Below, piece by piece: positions 51,330-61,767 of a DNA stretch of 64,000 nucleotides (its first letter is position 1; each line of letters starts with the position of its first letter). The position numbers and the translations under genes are program-made. Origin of the DNA: an uncultured Endozoicomonas sp. (GTDB lineage: Bacteria; Pseudomonadota; Gammaproteobacteria; Pseudomonadales; Endozoicomonadaceae); assembly GCF_947495845.1 (NCBI RefSeq), contig NZ_CANMAO010000017.1, positions 1 to 64,000 of the forward strand, read 5' to 3'. A model generated the notes under the pieces. The model had not been told where the DNA came from and did not search any database. It saw nothing but the letters and a program-made list of their open reading frames with translations.

Positions 51330-53295
51330 CAGGCGTTGTGGTGCGGTACTCAGGTGGTAGGAAATCCATGGTGCTGACGGTCAGTGGCTTTTCAGTTTCC
51401 TTCGGCTTAATGATTGGCAGTGGTGACAGGTTGCCATTCTTGAAAATCTGCCAGGAGAGTTCACGTTGTACTTTGCCATCGGTGTTAATGCTGAGAGAGC
51501 CGGTCATGCCGTGGAGTTGGCTGCCTTGCAGTGCAACCAGTTGCTGCAGTCTGGGGTAAAGGTTATAAGCATCAACACCGAGGGCGTAAAGTGTGCCCAG
51601 CTGGCTGCGTGATTGTTGCCATTGGCTGTTGATCTGACGTTTTAAAGGTAAGTGAGTTTCCGGCAGGAGCCATGGCATGATAGGTACGCGAATGCCATTC
51701 ATGTCCTGATCCTGTGTTTTGTTGCTGACACCGGAGAAAACACTGGATGTTGCGTATACTGGCACACTGCTGGCGTACTGGTAGGCGAGTGCAGGTTTGA
51801 TTTGGCGAGCTTCCTGAGGTGTGGCGCCAATAAAGACCATATCCACATCCTGACGACGCCTTGCCTGGAAGCCCAGGCTTTCGCCCAATACCCGGTTTAA
51901 CTGTCGTGCTCTGGCTTCACTCTGGTCGGTGTGCATGAGCCAGCCGGCAAGGCTGCTGAACTGGGTTTTTCCTTCAAACTCACCGGAGCCGACAATCTCG
52001 CCGCCCAGTGCTAACCACTGATTTTGGAATGCAGTGTTTACCCGTTTGCCCCACTCGGTTTTCGGGGTGATCAGCAGGGCTCTTTGATGACCGTCCAGCC
52101 GGGCTCTGTGGGCTGCTAATACGGCTTCATCTTCAGCGGACAGGCCAAATTGGTACAGTTTCTGGTACTGGTTTTGTGGTTGATTTAACTGAGGTGCAGC
52201 TGTTTCGTCGGTATGATCATCGATATAGTTCAGCGCCAGAACAGGGACTCTGCTGGTGATATCGCTGCTGAGTTCTTTGACGTTCGATTTATTCAGAGGG
52301 CCAATGATCAGCTGAGCGCCTTCATTAATAGCTCGATAGGCAAGGTCATTAATGTTGCTGCCATGAGTGTCGTAAAACTGAAGCTCGGTCAGCTGTTCTC
52401 CGCTTTGGATCGCCTCGAAGTGAGCCGCCATCATGCCATCGCGTACGGCGGCACCCATCTTCTCCAGCCTGCCAGTGAGGGGAAGCAGTACGGCAATTCG
52501 GTCTGGGCGCTCAGCAGAGCTGCCTTTAAGAACCTCAAAGTCCCCCGGCAGAAACTGTTTTGCAGGATGGGTTGCCCATTCCTGTTTCCATTGTTCAAGC
52601 CCCGCCAGTTGTTGATCGAGACTTGTGCCTGTTTGATAGATGAGAGCCAGTGAGAGCCAGCCTTTCATGGCTCTGGAGCGTTCCTGTTGGTGGAGTAGGT
52701 TCAAACGCTCCGGTGAAACGTGTAGCAGGGTTTGCCAAAAGCGATCGTAATAAGGTTGCTTTTCACTGTCTGTCAGATATGGCCCAGCCAGAATCCACTC
52801 ATCCAGTGACGCCTGATGTTCTCCAAAGCGACCGTAAGCGAGGGCTTTAAGAATGTGGGACTGTGCGTTGATGTTGCGATCGTTGCTGATGATGACGGCT
52901 TCTCTGTCCAGCCAGTCAAAAATAGCCCAGTCTTTGTTATTGGCCTGTGCCAGTTGAGCTTGCTGAATGGCCAACTTTGCCTGAATGGTTTTTGGTAGCT
53001 GATCATAGGGCAATTCGTCGAGCACCTGCTTGGCTCTTGCAGGATTGTCATTGGCCAGCTGGCTGGTCAGTTCCAGTGTCAAGCTGGCTCTTTCCGGATA
53101 ACTGAATTTAGCCACTTCAACCAATTGCTGTTCAATGCTTTTAGGTTGCGTTAAAGAAGATGATTTCCCCCCGAGCGTTGATGAACAGGCTGTGATTAGC
53201 ACAGGAACTAGCAGCGCCATGGCAACAGCGGGGAGTTTTTCCTGCAATCGTTCAGCTTTCAGTTTTGAAAGTAGCGCGGTGATAAAGTTCATCAT
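51301..53295 (-). CDS. lpoA: penicillin-binding protein activator LpoA
   Basis: LpoA is an outer-membrane lipoprotein that activates the peptidoglycan synthase PBP1A. The product has a lipoprotein signal ending LVPVLITACSS, an N-terminal helical TPR-like domain, and a C-terminal periplasmic-binding-protein-like domain starting at DRIAVLLPLTGRLEKMGAAVRDGM. The frame is open to 53400, but the lipobox position favours the ATG pair at 53295/53292 (about 664 residues); no strong ribosome-binding sequence decides the start. It overlaps yraN and is divergent from rsmI, the standard gammaproteobacterial order. Confidence 0.9.
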   Translation of the reverse strand: MMNFITALLSKLKAERLQEKLPAVAMALLVPVLITACSSTLGGKSSSLTQPKSIEQQLVEVAKFSYPERASLTLELTSQLANDNPARAKQVLDELPYDQLPKTIQAKLAIQQAQLAQANNKDWAIFDWLDREAVIISNDRNINAQSHILKALAYGRFGEHQASLDEWILAGPYLTDSEKQPYYDRFWQTLLHVSPERLNLLHQQERSRAMKGWLSLALIYQTGTSLDQQLAGLEQWKQEWATHPAKQFLPGDFEVLKGSSAERPDRIAVLLPLTGRLEKMGAAVRDGMMAAHFEAIQSGEQLTELQFYDTHGSNINDLAYRAINEGAQLIIGPLNKSNVKELSSDITSRVPVLALNYIDDHTDETAAPQLNQPQNQYQKLYQFGLSAEDEAVLAAHRARLDGHQRALLITPKTEWGKRVNTAFQNQWLALGGEIVGSGEFEGKTQFSSLAGWLMHTDQSEARARQLNRVLGESLGFQARRRQDVDMVFIGATPQEARQIKPALAYQYASSVPVYATSSVFSGVSNKTQDQDMNGIRVPIMPWLLPETHLPLKRQINSQWQQSRSQLGTLYALGVDAYNLYPRLQQLVALQGSQLHGMTGSLSINTDGKVQRELSWQIFKNGNLSPLPIIKPKETEKPLTVSTMDFLPPEYRTTTPDVLETESQE

Positions 53296-53471
53296 TGGTA
53301 ATTGTGCTTGGCTCTCTGGGGCTGGGAGTACTGGGAATATTGAGAGTACTGAGAGTACTGTAATAATTGTCTTATTGTACACAGCCGTTGGAATCGACAC
53401 TATAGGGTAAGCTCTTTGTCTCTACCAAAAGATGGTAAGATAGTCGAAATTTTTATGAGTTCCCATCTCTC

Positions 53472-54317
53472 ATGACAGAATCCCTCCTTTATATAGTATC
53501 GACACCGATTGGTAATCTTGGGGATATGACGCCCAGGGCTGTTGAGGTGCTTGAGCGGGTTGATGTGATTGCAGCGGAAGATACCCGGCACAGTAAGCGA
53601 TTAATGAGTCATTTTGGTATCAATACACCATTAATTCCCTGTCATGATCATAATGAGCGGCAGCAGGCAGATTCGATTGTAAACCGAATGCGTAATGGTG
53701 AGTCTGTGGCGCTGATCAGTGATGCGGGCACGCCGTTGATTTCCGATCCTGGCTTTTATTTGGTGAGAGCAGTGCGTGAGGCGGGTTTTCGGGTGGTGCC
53801 GGTGCCGGGTGCTTGTGCTTTTGTGGCGGCATTGTCGGTCAGTGGCTTACCCACAGATCGTTTTTTCTTTGAAGGTTTTTTGCCGGCTAAATCTGGTGCC
53901 CGTCGAAAGCGGATGGAAGTTTTGTCGGCTTTTGAACATACCTGGGGTGTTTATGAATCGCCTCACCGTATTCTGGATTCCCTTGAAGACTTGCAGGCGG
54001 TGCTGGGCGATGAACACTATATTGTGATCGCCCGGGAAATCACCAAAACCTTTGAAACGGTGTTGGCCGGTTCGGTGTCTGATGTGCTGGATATTGTTAA
54101 ATCGGATAGTAATCAGCAGCGTGGTGAGTTTGTTATTTTGGTGGACGGTTGTAAAAAGGAAGCCGTATCTGAGATTACACCAGAAGCGGAAAAAATGCTT
54201 CAGCGCCTGTTGGAAGAGCTTCCTATCAAAAAGGCCGCTGCCGTGGTTGCCGATTTGACCGGGCTGCGCAAAAAAGCCCTTTACGAGCATGGTCTTACAT
54301 TAAAAGATAACGATTGA
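53472..54317 (+). CDS. rsmI: 16S rRNA (cytidine(1402)-2'-O)-methyltransferase
   Basis: RsmI methylates the 2'-O of C1402 in the decoding centre of 16S rRNA; its N4 partner RsmH is encoded 1.3 kb downstream. The 281-residue product has the tetrapyrrole-methylase-fold signatures YIVSTPIGNLGDMTPRA, AAEDTRHSKRLM, ALISDAGTPLISDPG and FFEGFLPAK. Length and context (divergent from lpoA, upstream of rnpB) are typical. Confidence 0.96.
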   Translation: MTESLLYIVSTPIGNLGDMTPRAVEVLERVDVIAAEDTRHSKRLMSHFGINTPLIPCHDHNERQQADSIVNRMRNGESVALISDAGTPLISDPGFYLVRAVREAGFRVVPVPGACAFVAALSVSGLPTDRFFFEGFLPAKSGARRKRMEVLSAFEHTWGVYESPHRILDSLEDLQAVLGDEHYIVIAREITKTFETVLAGSVSDVLDIVKSDSNQQRGEFVILVDGCKKEAVSEITPEAEKMLQRLLEELPIKKAAAVVADLTGLRKKALYEHGLTLKDND

Positions 54318-54360
54318 GATAAACTTGCTTATCGGCTCGCAGGCAAGTAATATTCGCGGC

Positions 54361-54763
<403 letters not shown>

Positions 54764-54776
54764 ACTTCTTTTTTTT
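54764..54776 (+). terminator. T-rich end of rnpB
   Basis: A run of T (CTTCTTTTTTTT) directly follows the P1 helix of RNase P RNA and probably ends or borders its transcript. Confidence 0.55.
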
Positions 54777-54972
54777 CCTGTTTCTTTTTATCTGTCGTAT
54801 ATCTGGCTTGCCGGCCGGATGACGCTGTCCGATTTTCTCTGTTTTTACAGACTGAAGTTCTAAGAGCGTTCTTTTTCTATGAAACCCTTATGGAAGTTGG
54901 TTGTCTCATACTTTGCGAACGAGTGAGTTCCATCCCTTGACGTGGGTTTTTCAGATTCCTATAGTGTGCTGT

Positions 54973-55012
54973 AGTGGTGAAAAGTGGATTAAAGTGGGAT
55001 GTGATGGGTTGA
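54973..55012 (+). promoter_or_regulatory. MraZ-binding repeats upstream of the dcw operon
   Basis: Four direct repeats with a 10-bp period (AGTGGTGAAA, AGTGGATTAA, AGTGGGATGT, GATGGGTTGA) share the TGGGN-type core recognised by MraZ in Escherichia coli and other bacteria. They lie 110-150 bases before mraZ, where MraZ autoregulates the dcw promoter. The rest of the 54777-55122 spacer shows no gene. Confidence 0.7.
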
Positions 55013-55122
55013 GTGTGATGAACATACCTAATCCGTTGCGGGTTTTCCTTATGGATAAGGCTTGTTCTTTGGGTGCGTAGGCAGTAGGCGTTTTCAATCT
55101 ATCGAGCCAGGGAGAAGGTTGC

Positions 55123-55578
55123 TTGTTTCGAGGTGTTAACGCCATCAATCTGGATGCCAAGGGGCGTCTGGCAATACCTGCCCGGTACCGGAGTGTGCTG
55201 CGGGAGCGTTGTGATGGCGCACTGGTGGCAACCATTGATACGGATGAACCTTGCCTTCTGATTTACCCTCTTGATGAATGGGAGCTGATTCAACAGAAGA
55301 TTGAATCATTACCCAGTTTTCATCCCATGACCCGCCGGATTCAAAGGCTGCTTATTGGTCACGCTACGGATCTTGAGTTGGACGGCAGTGGACGCATATT
55401 AGTGCCGCCACTGTTGCGGGATTATGCCGGTCTTGAAAAGCGCAGCATTCTATTGGGCCAGGGTAAAAAGTTTGAACTCTGGGATGAACAGTGCTGGAAC
55501 GATCGTCGGGATCAATATTTGAAAGAGGCCAGTGAGTCGGATGAAATACCGGCAGAACTGCAGTCTCTTTCTTTATAA
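55123..55578 (+). CDS. mraZ: transcriptional regulator MraZ
   Basis: MraZ is a ring-forming AbrB-fold repressor of the division and cell wall cluster. The 151-residue product has two SpoVT/AbrB-type halves, each with the D-x-x-GR motif: [15 protein letters not shown] and [16 protein letters not shown]. The start is a TTG at 55123 behind an AGGGAGAAGG region, consistent with the [11 protein letters not shown] family start. It is the first gene of a long operon ending beyond the window. Confidence 0.95.
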   Translation: MFRGVNAINLDAKGRLAIPARYRSVLRERCDGALVATIDTDEPCLLIYPLDEWELIQQKIESLPSFHPMTRRIQRLLIGHATDLELDGSGRILVPPLLRDYAGLEKRSILLGQGKKFELWDEQCWNDRRDQYLKEASESDEIPAELQSLSL

Positions 55579-55591
55579 GGAGCGGTTACCT

Positions 55592-56620
55592 GTGGTAGCC
55601 GCTCATTTAGTGAATGAGTTTATGAAATCGTTAGAAGCTGTCGAAAGTCAGAGCCTGGAAGTTGAGTCGACCCAAAGTCCGCTCAAGGATTCTGATGAGC
55701 TCAAGGCTGCTGTGCATAAAACCGTCATGCTCCATGAAGCTGTCGATGCGTTACTGACGGATCCTTCCGGTGTCTATGTGGATGGCACCTTTGGCCGGGG
55801 TGGGCACAGTCGCCTGATTTTGCAATCTCTTTCAGAACAGGGGCGTCTGATTGGTATTGATAAAGACCCAGCCGCCATCGCGACCGGTGAAAGCCTTGCT
55901 GGCGATGATTCAAGATTCTCTATTCATCATGGTTCCTTTATAGAAGTAGATGCTGTTAATGGCGATGAGCCTGTGGATGGTATTTTACTGGACCTGGGTG
56001 TTTCTTCCCCGCAGCTGGATGATCCGGAGCGGGGGTTCAGTTTTATGAATAATGGCCCGCTGGATATGCGGATGAATCATCAGCAGGGCGAAAGTGCAGC
56101 CCAGTGGTTGGCCCGGGCGGAAGAGCAGGAGATCAGTAAAGTGATCTGGGAGTACGGTGAGGACCGCTTTTCCAGAAGAATGGCTCGTGCCATCGTCAGG
56201 GAACGGGACATTGAGCCGATTTTAACTACCAAGCGTTTGGCGGATATCATCGCTGCGGCCTGTCCGAGTCGGGAAAAAGGCAAGCACCCTGCCACCAGGG
56301 CGTTTCAGGCGATTCGGATTCATATTAACCGTGAGCTGGATGATCTGATTGATTGTCTTGATCGAGCATTGGAAAAGCTGAAGCCCGGTGGTCGCCTGGT
56401 GGTTATTAGCTTCCACTCGCTGGAAGATCGAATTGCTAAACGTTTTATCCGTAAGCAGGAAAAGGGTGATGACCTGCCCAGCTGGTTACCAGTAAGAGAA
56501 GATCAACTGAATAAACGTATGAAAAGTCTGGGTAAGGCGATTAAGCCATCCAAAGAAGAAGTTGCTGAAAATCCTCGCTCTCGAAGTGCGGTGATGCGTG
56601 TGGCGGAAAAACTCGCCTGA
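55592..56620 (+). CDS. rsmH: 16S rRNA (cytosine(1402)-N4)-methyltransferase
   Basis: RsmH (MraW) methylates N4 of C1402 in 16S rRNA. The product has the SAM motif [30 protein letters not shown] and [16 protein letters not shown] near the end, all family signatures. The frame is open from 55532, but a GTG at 55592 has AAGGAG nine bases upstream, directly after the mraZ stop; it gives 342 residues with an N-terminal extension of about 45 before the [10 protein letters not shown] core. An ATG at 55622 is the alternative. The stop overlaps the ftsL start. Confidence 0.94.
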   Translation: MVAAHLVNEFMKSLEAVESQSLEVESTQSPLKDSDELKAAVHKTVMLHEAVDALLTDPSGVYVDGTFGRGGHSRLILQSLSEQGRLIGIDKDPAAIATGESLAGDDSRFSIHHGSFIEVDAVNGDEPVDGILLDLGVSSPQLDDPERGFSFMNNGPLDMRMNHQQGESAAQWLARAEEQEISKVIWEYGEDRFSRRMARAIVRERDIEPILTTKRLADIIAAACPSREKGKHPATRAFQAIRIHINRELDDLIDCLDRALEKLKPGGRLVVISFHSLEDRIAKRFIRKQEKGDDLPSWLPVREDQLNKRMKSLGKAIKPSKEEVAENPRSRSAVMRVAEKLA

Positions 56621-56931
56621 TGAAAACGCTTGTGGTGGAGAGTGGCCTGTTTGGCATCCGAATATTTCAGACCTATGCATTGCCTTTGGTGTTGTTGTTG
56701 CTGGTGGTGATTTCGGGGCTGGCTGTGGGTTACGTTTCCTATGAAAATCGCCGCCTGCATAACCGGATGCAGCAGGAGTTTGATAATAAAAACAATGCCC
56801 AGATTGAGTGGGGACGACTGTTGTTGGAGCACAGCACCCTGACGGCTCCGGCCCGGGTTGAGAAGATCGCCAGAAGTAAACTGGGCATGGATGTGCCCGC
56901 TAACCATCAGATTGAAATGGTTTTGCCATGA
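56620..56931 (+). CDS. ftsL: cell division protein FtsL
   Basis: FtsL is a bitopic inner-membrane protein that forms the FtsQLB complex activating septal peptidoglycan synthesis. The 103-residue product has a short cytoplasmic part, one transmembrane helix at about residues 19-40 and a periplasmic coiled-coil region (NRRLHNRMQQEFDNKNNAQIEW), ending ARSKLGMDVPA. It overlaps rsmH by one base and ftsI by four. Confidence 0.93.
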   Translation: MKTLVVESGLFGIRIFQTYALPLVLLLLVVISGLAVGYVSYENRRLHNRMQQEFDNKNNAQIEWGRLLLEHSTLTAPARVEKIARSKLGMDVPANHQIEMVLP

Positions 56932-58772
56932 GTCAGGGACGAAGAGTTCAGTACAACAGGCGTTCTGAATCCGAGAAAAGACCCGGCTTTTTCTCGCGAG
57001 TGAAAAAAGCGGCAACTCATAAGTGGCGCCTGAAAATGTTGCAGGGCGTCCTGCTTATTGTAGGTCTGGCTCTGGGTTATCGTGTTGTTGATTTGCAGCT
57101 GATTGATCGCCACTTTCTGCAAAATGAGGGTGATAAGCGGTCCGTTCGTTATGAACCGGTCTCAGCACACCGTGGCGTCATCTTTGATCGCAATGGTGAT
57201 CCGCTGGCGGTGAGTACGCCGGTGGTTACGATCTGGGCCGACCCGGAAGATCTTTATAAAGCCAAAGATCGCTGGGCGGATTTGGCGAAAGCGCTGGATG
57301 TGCCCCATAAGTGGTTGTCGGATCGGGTTGAGGTTAATAAGAACAAAGACTTTATGTACTTGAAGCGCCATATGACTCCAGAGCAGGGCGCTGCCATTGT
57401 GAAGTTGAAAGTGCCTGGCGTTCAGGCAACGGATGAGCAACGTCGTTATTATCCGGCGGCGGAGGTGACGGCTCACCTGGTTGGTTTTACTGATATCGAT
57501 GAAACCGGTCAGGAAGGCCTGGAGTTAGCCTACAATGATTGGTTGTCTGGCCAACCGGGCAAGCGACGGGTGTTGAAAGATCGAAAAGGTCAGTTGGCTC
57601 GTCAAGCGGAATTGATGGAAAGTGCCAGCCCCGGTAAAGAGCTGATGCTCAGTATTGATCTTCGGCTTCAATACATGGCGTATCGGGAGTTGAAGCAGGC
57701 GGTAGAGAAGCATCGTGCCAGTGCCGGTTCTCTGGTGATGCTGGATGTGAAGACCGGCGAAGTGTTAGCCATGGTGAATCAGCCTGCCTATAACCCGAAC
57801 AACCGTTCGGATATGCAGGCCTATAAAATGCGTAACCGGGTGGTCACGGACATGGTTGAACCGGGCTCCACCTTAAAGCCGTTTACTGTGGCGGCTGCTC
57901 TGGAAAGTGGTCAGTTTCAGAAAACGTCGGTGATCAATACTTCACCAGGCGTTATGCGACTGGGGCGGGATAAAGTTAGAGACCCCAGGAACTATGGCTC
58001 TATTGATATTACGACAGTGTTGCGCAAGTCCAGTAACGTCGGTGTTTCAAAAATGGCGCTGGCTATTGGACCAGACAAAGTTTTGGAGTTATTACAGCGA
58101 GTAGGACTGGGTCAAAGTACGGGAACTGGTTTTCCTGGGGAGAGCTCAGGTTATCTGCCATTCAGAGATCGCTGGAGTGATATTGAAATAGCGACATTGT
58201 CGTTTGGTTATGGCTTAACCGTAACGCCACTGCAGTTGGCTCAGGCTTATACCGTTCTGGGATCTGGCGGTGTTTTACGGCCGGTGTCTTTAATCAAGCG
58301 TGACGTCATACCCGACGGTGTTCGTGTAATGGATCAACGGATTGCTGATGATCTGAGAAAAATGCTTCGGGAAGTAGTGCACGGTGGTACCGGTGGGCGA
58401 GCACGAATTGATGCTTTTGAAGTAGGCGGTAAAACCGGTACCGCTCGGAAGGTTGGCAAAAATGGTTATAGCAAAGACCGTTATATCGGTATGTTCGCCG
58501 GTCTTGCGCCCATTGATGATCCGCGACTGGCCATCGTTGTTGTGATTGATGATCCCATCGGACAGACCTACTACGGTGGTTTGACGGCGGCACCGGTGTT
58601 TTCCAATGTGGCGGCTGGCGCGCTCAGGCTGTTAGGTGTTGAGCCAATCGACAGAGCAATGAATGATTCGGCCAGAAGTATGGCCTATGTGCCTTGGCGA
58701 TTGACGCCAGATGGCCAAATGATGGAGCCGCGCCATAGCGCAACAAGGCTCAGCTCTTTAAAGAAAGGTTAA
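56928..58772 (+). CDS. ftsI: septal peptidoglycan transpeptidase FtsI (PBP3)
   Basis: FtsI cross-links peptidoglycan at the division septum. The 614-residue product has a cytoplasmic basic N-terminus, one transmembrane helix at about residues 38-56, a pedestal domain starting RGVIFDRNGDPLAVSTP, and a transpeptidase domain. Active-site motifs are STLK with Ser314 and Lys317, SSN in RKSSNVGVSK, and KTG in GGKTGTARK. It overlaps ftsL by ATGA. Confidence 0.96.
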   Translation: MSQGRRVQYNRRSESEKRPGFFSRVKKAATHKWRLKMLQGVLLIVGLALGYRVVDLQLIDRHFLQNEGDKRSVRYEPVSAHRGVIFDRNGDPLAVSTPVVTIWADPEDLYKAKDRWADLAKALDVPHKWLSDRVEVNKNKDFMYLKRHMTPEQGAAIVKLKVPGVQATDEQRRYYPAAEVTAHLVGFTDIDETGQEGLELAYNDWLSGQPGKRRVLKDRKGQLARQAELMESASPGKELMLSIDLRLQYMAYRELKQAVEKHRASAGSLVMLDVKTGEVLAMVNQPAYNPNNRSDMQAYKMRNRVVTDMVEPGSTLKPFTVAAALESGQFQKTSVINTSPGVMRLGRDKVRDPRNYGSIDITTVLRKSSNVGVSKMALAIGPDKVLELLQRVGLGQSTGTGFPGESSGYLPFRDRWSDIEIATLSFGYGLTVTPLQLAQAYTVLGSGGVLRPVSLIKRDVIPDGVRVMDQRIADDLRKMLREVVHGGTGGRARIDAFEVGGKTGTARKVGKNGYSKDRYIGMFAGLAPIDDPRLAIVVVIDDPIGQTYYGGLTAAPVFSNVAAGALRLLGVEPIDRAMNDSARSMAYVPWRLTPDGQMMEPRHSATRLSSLKKG

Positions 58773-58795
58773 AGAAAGGTTGAAGTAAACAGGCA

Positions 58796-60355
58796 ATGAC
58801 AGCTGATAAAGAGAAGACGCTGAACAGCGTGCTCACCGGGTTGCAGTTACCCCCGGTCGCTGTAGACAAAGAAGTAACCGATCTGACCCTCGATAGTCGC
58901 AAGATTATCGGGGGTGAGTTGTTTATTGCTGTGCCAGGGGTTATGTCTGATGGCAGGCAGTATATTGTCAGCGCTTTAGAGAAAGGTGCGGCGGCTGTTC
59001 TGGTGGACGACAGTGGGTTTGAACAGTTTGACATTCGCAAAAACGACAATGTTTTTTTAGTGCCTGGTTTGAAAGACAGGATGGGAGCGTTGGCTGATCG
59101 GTTTTATCGGCACCCATCTAAAGGCCTGAAGGTGATGGGGGTTACCGGCACGAATGGTAAAACCTCCTGTTGCTGGTTTATCTCTGATCTATTGCGACTG
59201 CTAGGCGAACCCTGCGCCCTGATGGGAACGGTGGGTAAAGGCTTACCCGGTCAGTTAGAAACATCGTTGAATACCACCGGAGATGTGGTTTCCCTTCAGC
59301 GCTATCTTGATCAGCTTGTCTCTGAGTCCGTTTCATCGCTGGCCATGGAAGTGTCATCCCATGGTCTTGATCAGGGGCGAGTCGATGCTATTCATTTTGA
59401 AGTGGCGCTATTTACTCACATCAGTCGTGATCACCTTGATTACCACGGCACTCTTGAAGCGTATGTTGATGCTAAGGCAAAACTGTTTTCCCAGTGTCAG
59501 TTCCGCTTTGCAGTGATTGGCAAGGATGATGTTTTCTCCGGGCAAATGATGGCTGCCTGTCCTGCAGGCGCACAGATCACAACCTGGTCTTTGGAGGATG
59601 CGTCGGCAGATGTGTATCTGAGTGAGATTGAAGTGCTGCCGGAAGGTTTCAGGGCAATGCTTCACACGCCGTGGGGCGGTGGGTTATTAAATACCTCTCT
59701 GCTTGGGCGTTTTAATCTGGAGAATCTGCTTGCCGTTATTGCGGCACTGGGTGTTCAAGGTTACGCCATTGACCAACTGCTGGCAGCTGTGCCTGATATG
59801 TCGACCCCACCAGGAAGAGTGCAACGCTTTGGCGGCGGCGATAAGCCTTTGGTGTTGGTTGACTACGCTCACACGCCGGACGCTATTGAAAGTGTACTGA
59901 CATCACTGCAAGAACATTCACGGGCGTTAAAAAATAACGAACCAGTTACCGGCAAAATTGTCTGTGTATATGGTTGTGGTGGTGATCGAGACCGGGGTAA
60001 GCGTCCCTTAATGACGAATGCGGCATTGAAAGGTGCTGGTAGAGCAGTGTTGACCAGTGATAATCCGAGAACGGAAGACCCGAATCAGATTCTCTCGGAT
60101 GCACAGGAAGGTATCGATAACGATGCTGCTCAACGACTCACGGTGATCCCTGATCGTGCTACTGCCATACATTCCACAATCAGAAGCGCTCGTGCTGGTG
60201 ACATTATCGTGATCGCCGGTAAAGGCCATGAGAATTATCAGGAGATCAACGGTGTCCGCCATCATTTTGATGATGCAGAGCAGGTTGAAGCAGCCTTGTT
60301 ATCCGGGAATAGTTCAGCCCAACTTAGTGAAAGTGTGCAAGAAGGTGGACTTTGA
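58796..60355 (+). CDS. murE: UDP-MurNAc-tripeptide synthetase
   Basis: MurE adds the third amino acid to the cytoplasmic peptidoglycan precursor. The 519-residue product has the ATP-binding GVTGTNGKTSCCW, substrate segments SSLAMEVSSHGLDQGRVD and VDYAHTPDAIES, and the DNPR motif (LTSDNPRTEDP) that marks meso-diaminopimelate specificity. The last four bases overlap murF. Confidence 0.96.
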   Translation: MTADKEKTLNSVLTGLQLPPVAVDKEVTDLTLDSRKIIGGELFIAVPGVMSDGRQYIVSALEKGAAAVLVDDSGFEQFDIRKNDNVFLVPGLKDRMGALADRFYRHPSKGLKVMGVTGTNGKTSCCWFISDLLRLLGEPCALMGTVGKGLPGQLETSLNTTGDVVSLQRYLDQLVSESVSSLAMEVSSHGLDQGRVDAIHFEVALFTHISRDHLDYHGTLEAYVDAKAKLFSQCQFRFAVIGKDDVFSGQMMAACPAGAQITTWSLEDASADVYLSEIEVLPEGFRAMLHTPWGGGLLNTSLLGRFNLENLLAVIAALGVQGYAIDQLLAAVPDMSTPPGRVQRFGGGDKPLVLVDYAHTPDAIESVLTSLQEHSRALKNNEPVTGKIVCVYGCGGDRDRGKRPLMTNAALKGAGRAVLTSDNPRTEDPNQILSDAQEGIDNDAAQRLTVIPDRATAIHSTIRSARAGDIIVIAGKGHENYQEINGVRHHFDDAEQVEAALLSGNSSAQLSESVQEGGL

Positions 60356-61767
60356 TGATTAAGCCTATGTCGCTTTCCAAGGTTGCCAGTGTTGTTGACG
60401 GTGAGCTGGTTGATGTGGCCTCTGCATCGCTGCTGGTTTCCGGTGTCAGTATTGATACACGAACGCTGACGTCTGGCGATTTGTTTGTTGCCATTAAAGG
60501 GCCGCGTTTTGATGGTCATCATTACCTTGCTCAAGCCGCCGATTCTGGAGCGGTGGCGGCATTGACAGAAAAGGTGTGTGAAGGTTCGCCCATTCCGCAA
60601 ATTGTCGTTACTGATGCCCGTCAGGCATTGGGTTTACTTGGTGCTGCCAATCGTGATGCTTTTGAAGGTTGTCTGGTTGGTGTAACGGGCTCCTGTGGCA
60701 AAACATCGGTTAAAGAGATGTTGCAGGCGATTTTCTCCGAGGTGGGTTCGACTCTGGCGACGGAAGGCAACCTGAATAATGATCTGGGTGTTCCGTTAAC
60801 GTTGTTGAAAATTAACAGTGATCATCAATTCGCGGTCATTGAAATGGGCACCAGCGCCCCCGGAGAGATTGAGTACATTGCCAATCTCGGCCGGCCGGAT
60901 ATTTCACTGATTACCAATGCCGCGGAAACCCATCTGGCAGATTTGAAAACCGTGGCGGGAGTTGCTCAAGAGAAAGGTTATATTCTGGATGCGCTGTCAG
61001 CGGATGGTATCGCCGTCCTTAATATGGACGATCATTTCTTCCCCCAGTGGCAGGCTCGAGCTTTGCAGTCAAACGAGCGCACGGTAGTGAGCTTTAGCAG
61101 CGAGCAGGCAGCAGCCAATGTGTTTGCCAGCGATATTACGCCAAATCAGCTGGGAACACGCTTTACCCTTCATTTTAATGATGGGGCTGATAATGCGATT
61201 CAGCAATCAGTTCAGCTCGCATTCTGGGGGCGTCATCAGATTTCTAATGCCTGTTGCGCGGCAGCAGTTGCCATGGCTCAAGGGTTGACGCTGGACATTA
61301 TTGCCCGCGGGCTTGAAAATGCCCGACCATTTCAGCGACGTGGTCAACGTTTTGCCCATGAAAGTGGTGCAGTGCTGATTGACGAGACCTACAATGCCAA
61401 TCCGAAAGCGACGTTGGCCGCCGTTGATCAGTTGGCTGACTGTGAAGGCATCAAAATCATGGTGCTTGGGGATATGCTGGATCTTGGTGAAGTTTCAGAT
61501 GAGCGTCATCAAGATGTTGGCCGCTATGCGAAAGCACAGGGCGTGCATAAATTTTTGAGTTTTGGTGCTTCTGCTCATCTGGCCAGTGAGGCGTTTGGTG
61601 ACGGGCATCATTTTGCAGAAAAACCTCAGCTGGTGAATTGGCTGAATGAGTACCTTGGTGCTGATCACTCTGAGCCGGTTTCGGTCATGGTTAAAGGGTC
61701 ACGTGGCGTAAATATGACGGAAATTGTAGAGGCTCTGGCTGGAGCTGATGAGAAGGGAGAAGCCTGA
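60352..61767 (+). CDS. murF: UDP-MurNAc-tripeptide:D-Ala-D-Ala ligase
   Basis: MurF adds D-Ala-D-Ala to complete the UDP-MurNAc-pentapeptide. The 471-residue product has the ATP loop [52 protein letters not shown] and the C-terminal [11 protein letters not shown]. It overlaps murE by ATGA and mraY by one base. Confidence 0.96.
   Translation: MMIKPMSLSKVASVVDGELVDVASASLLVSGVSIDTRTLTSGDLFVAIKGPRFDGHHYLAQAADSGAVAALTEKVCEGSPIPQIVVTDARQALGLLGAANRDAFEGCLVGVTGSCGKTSVKEMLQAIFSEVGSTLATEGNLNNDLGVPLTLLKINSDHQFAVIEMGTSAPGEIEYIANLGRPDISLITNAAETHLADLKTVAGVAQEKGYILDALSADGIAVLNMDDHFFPQWQARALQSNERTVVSFSSEQAAANVFASDITPNQLGTRFTLHFNDGADNAIQQSVQLAFWGRHQISNACCAAAVAMAQGLTLDIIARGLENARPFQRRGQRFAHESGAVLIDETYNANPKATLAAVDQLADCEGIKIMVLGDMLDLGEVSDERHQDVGRYAKAQGVHKFLSFGASAHLASEAFGDGHHFAEKPQLVNWLNEYLGADHSEPVSVMVKGSRGVNMTEIVEALAGADEKGEA

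Noticed and set aside
53415-53445. TTGTCT and TAAGAT as the rsmI promoter
   Set aside because: The spacer is only about 14 bases, so the pair is not convincing.
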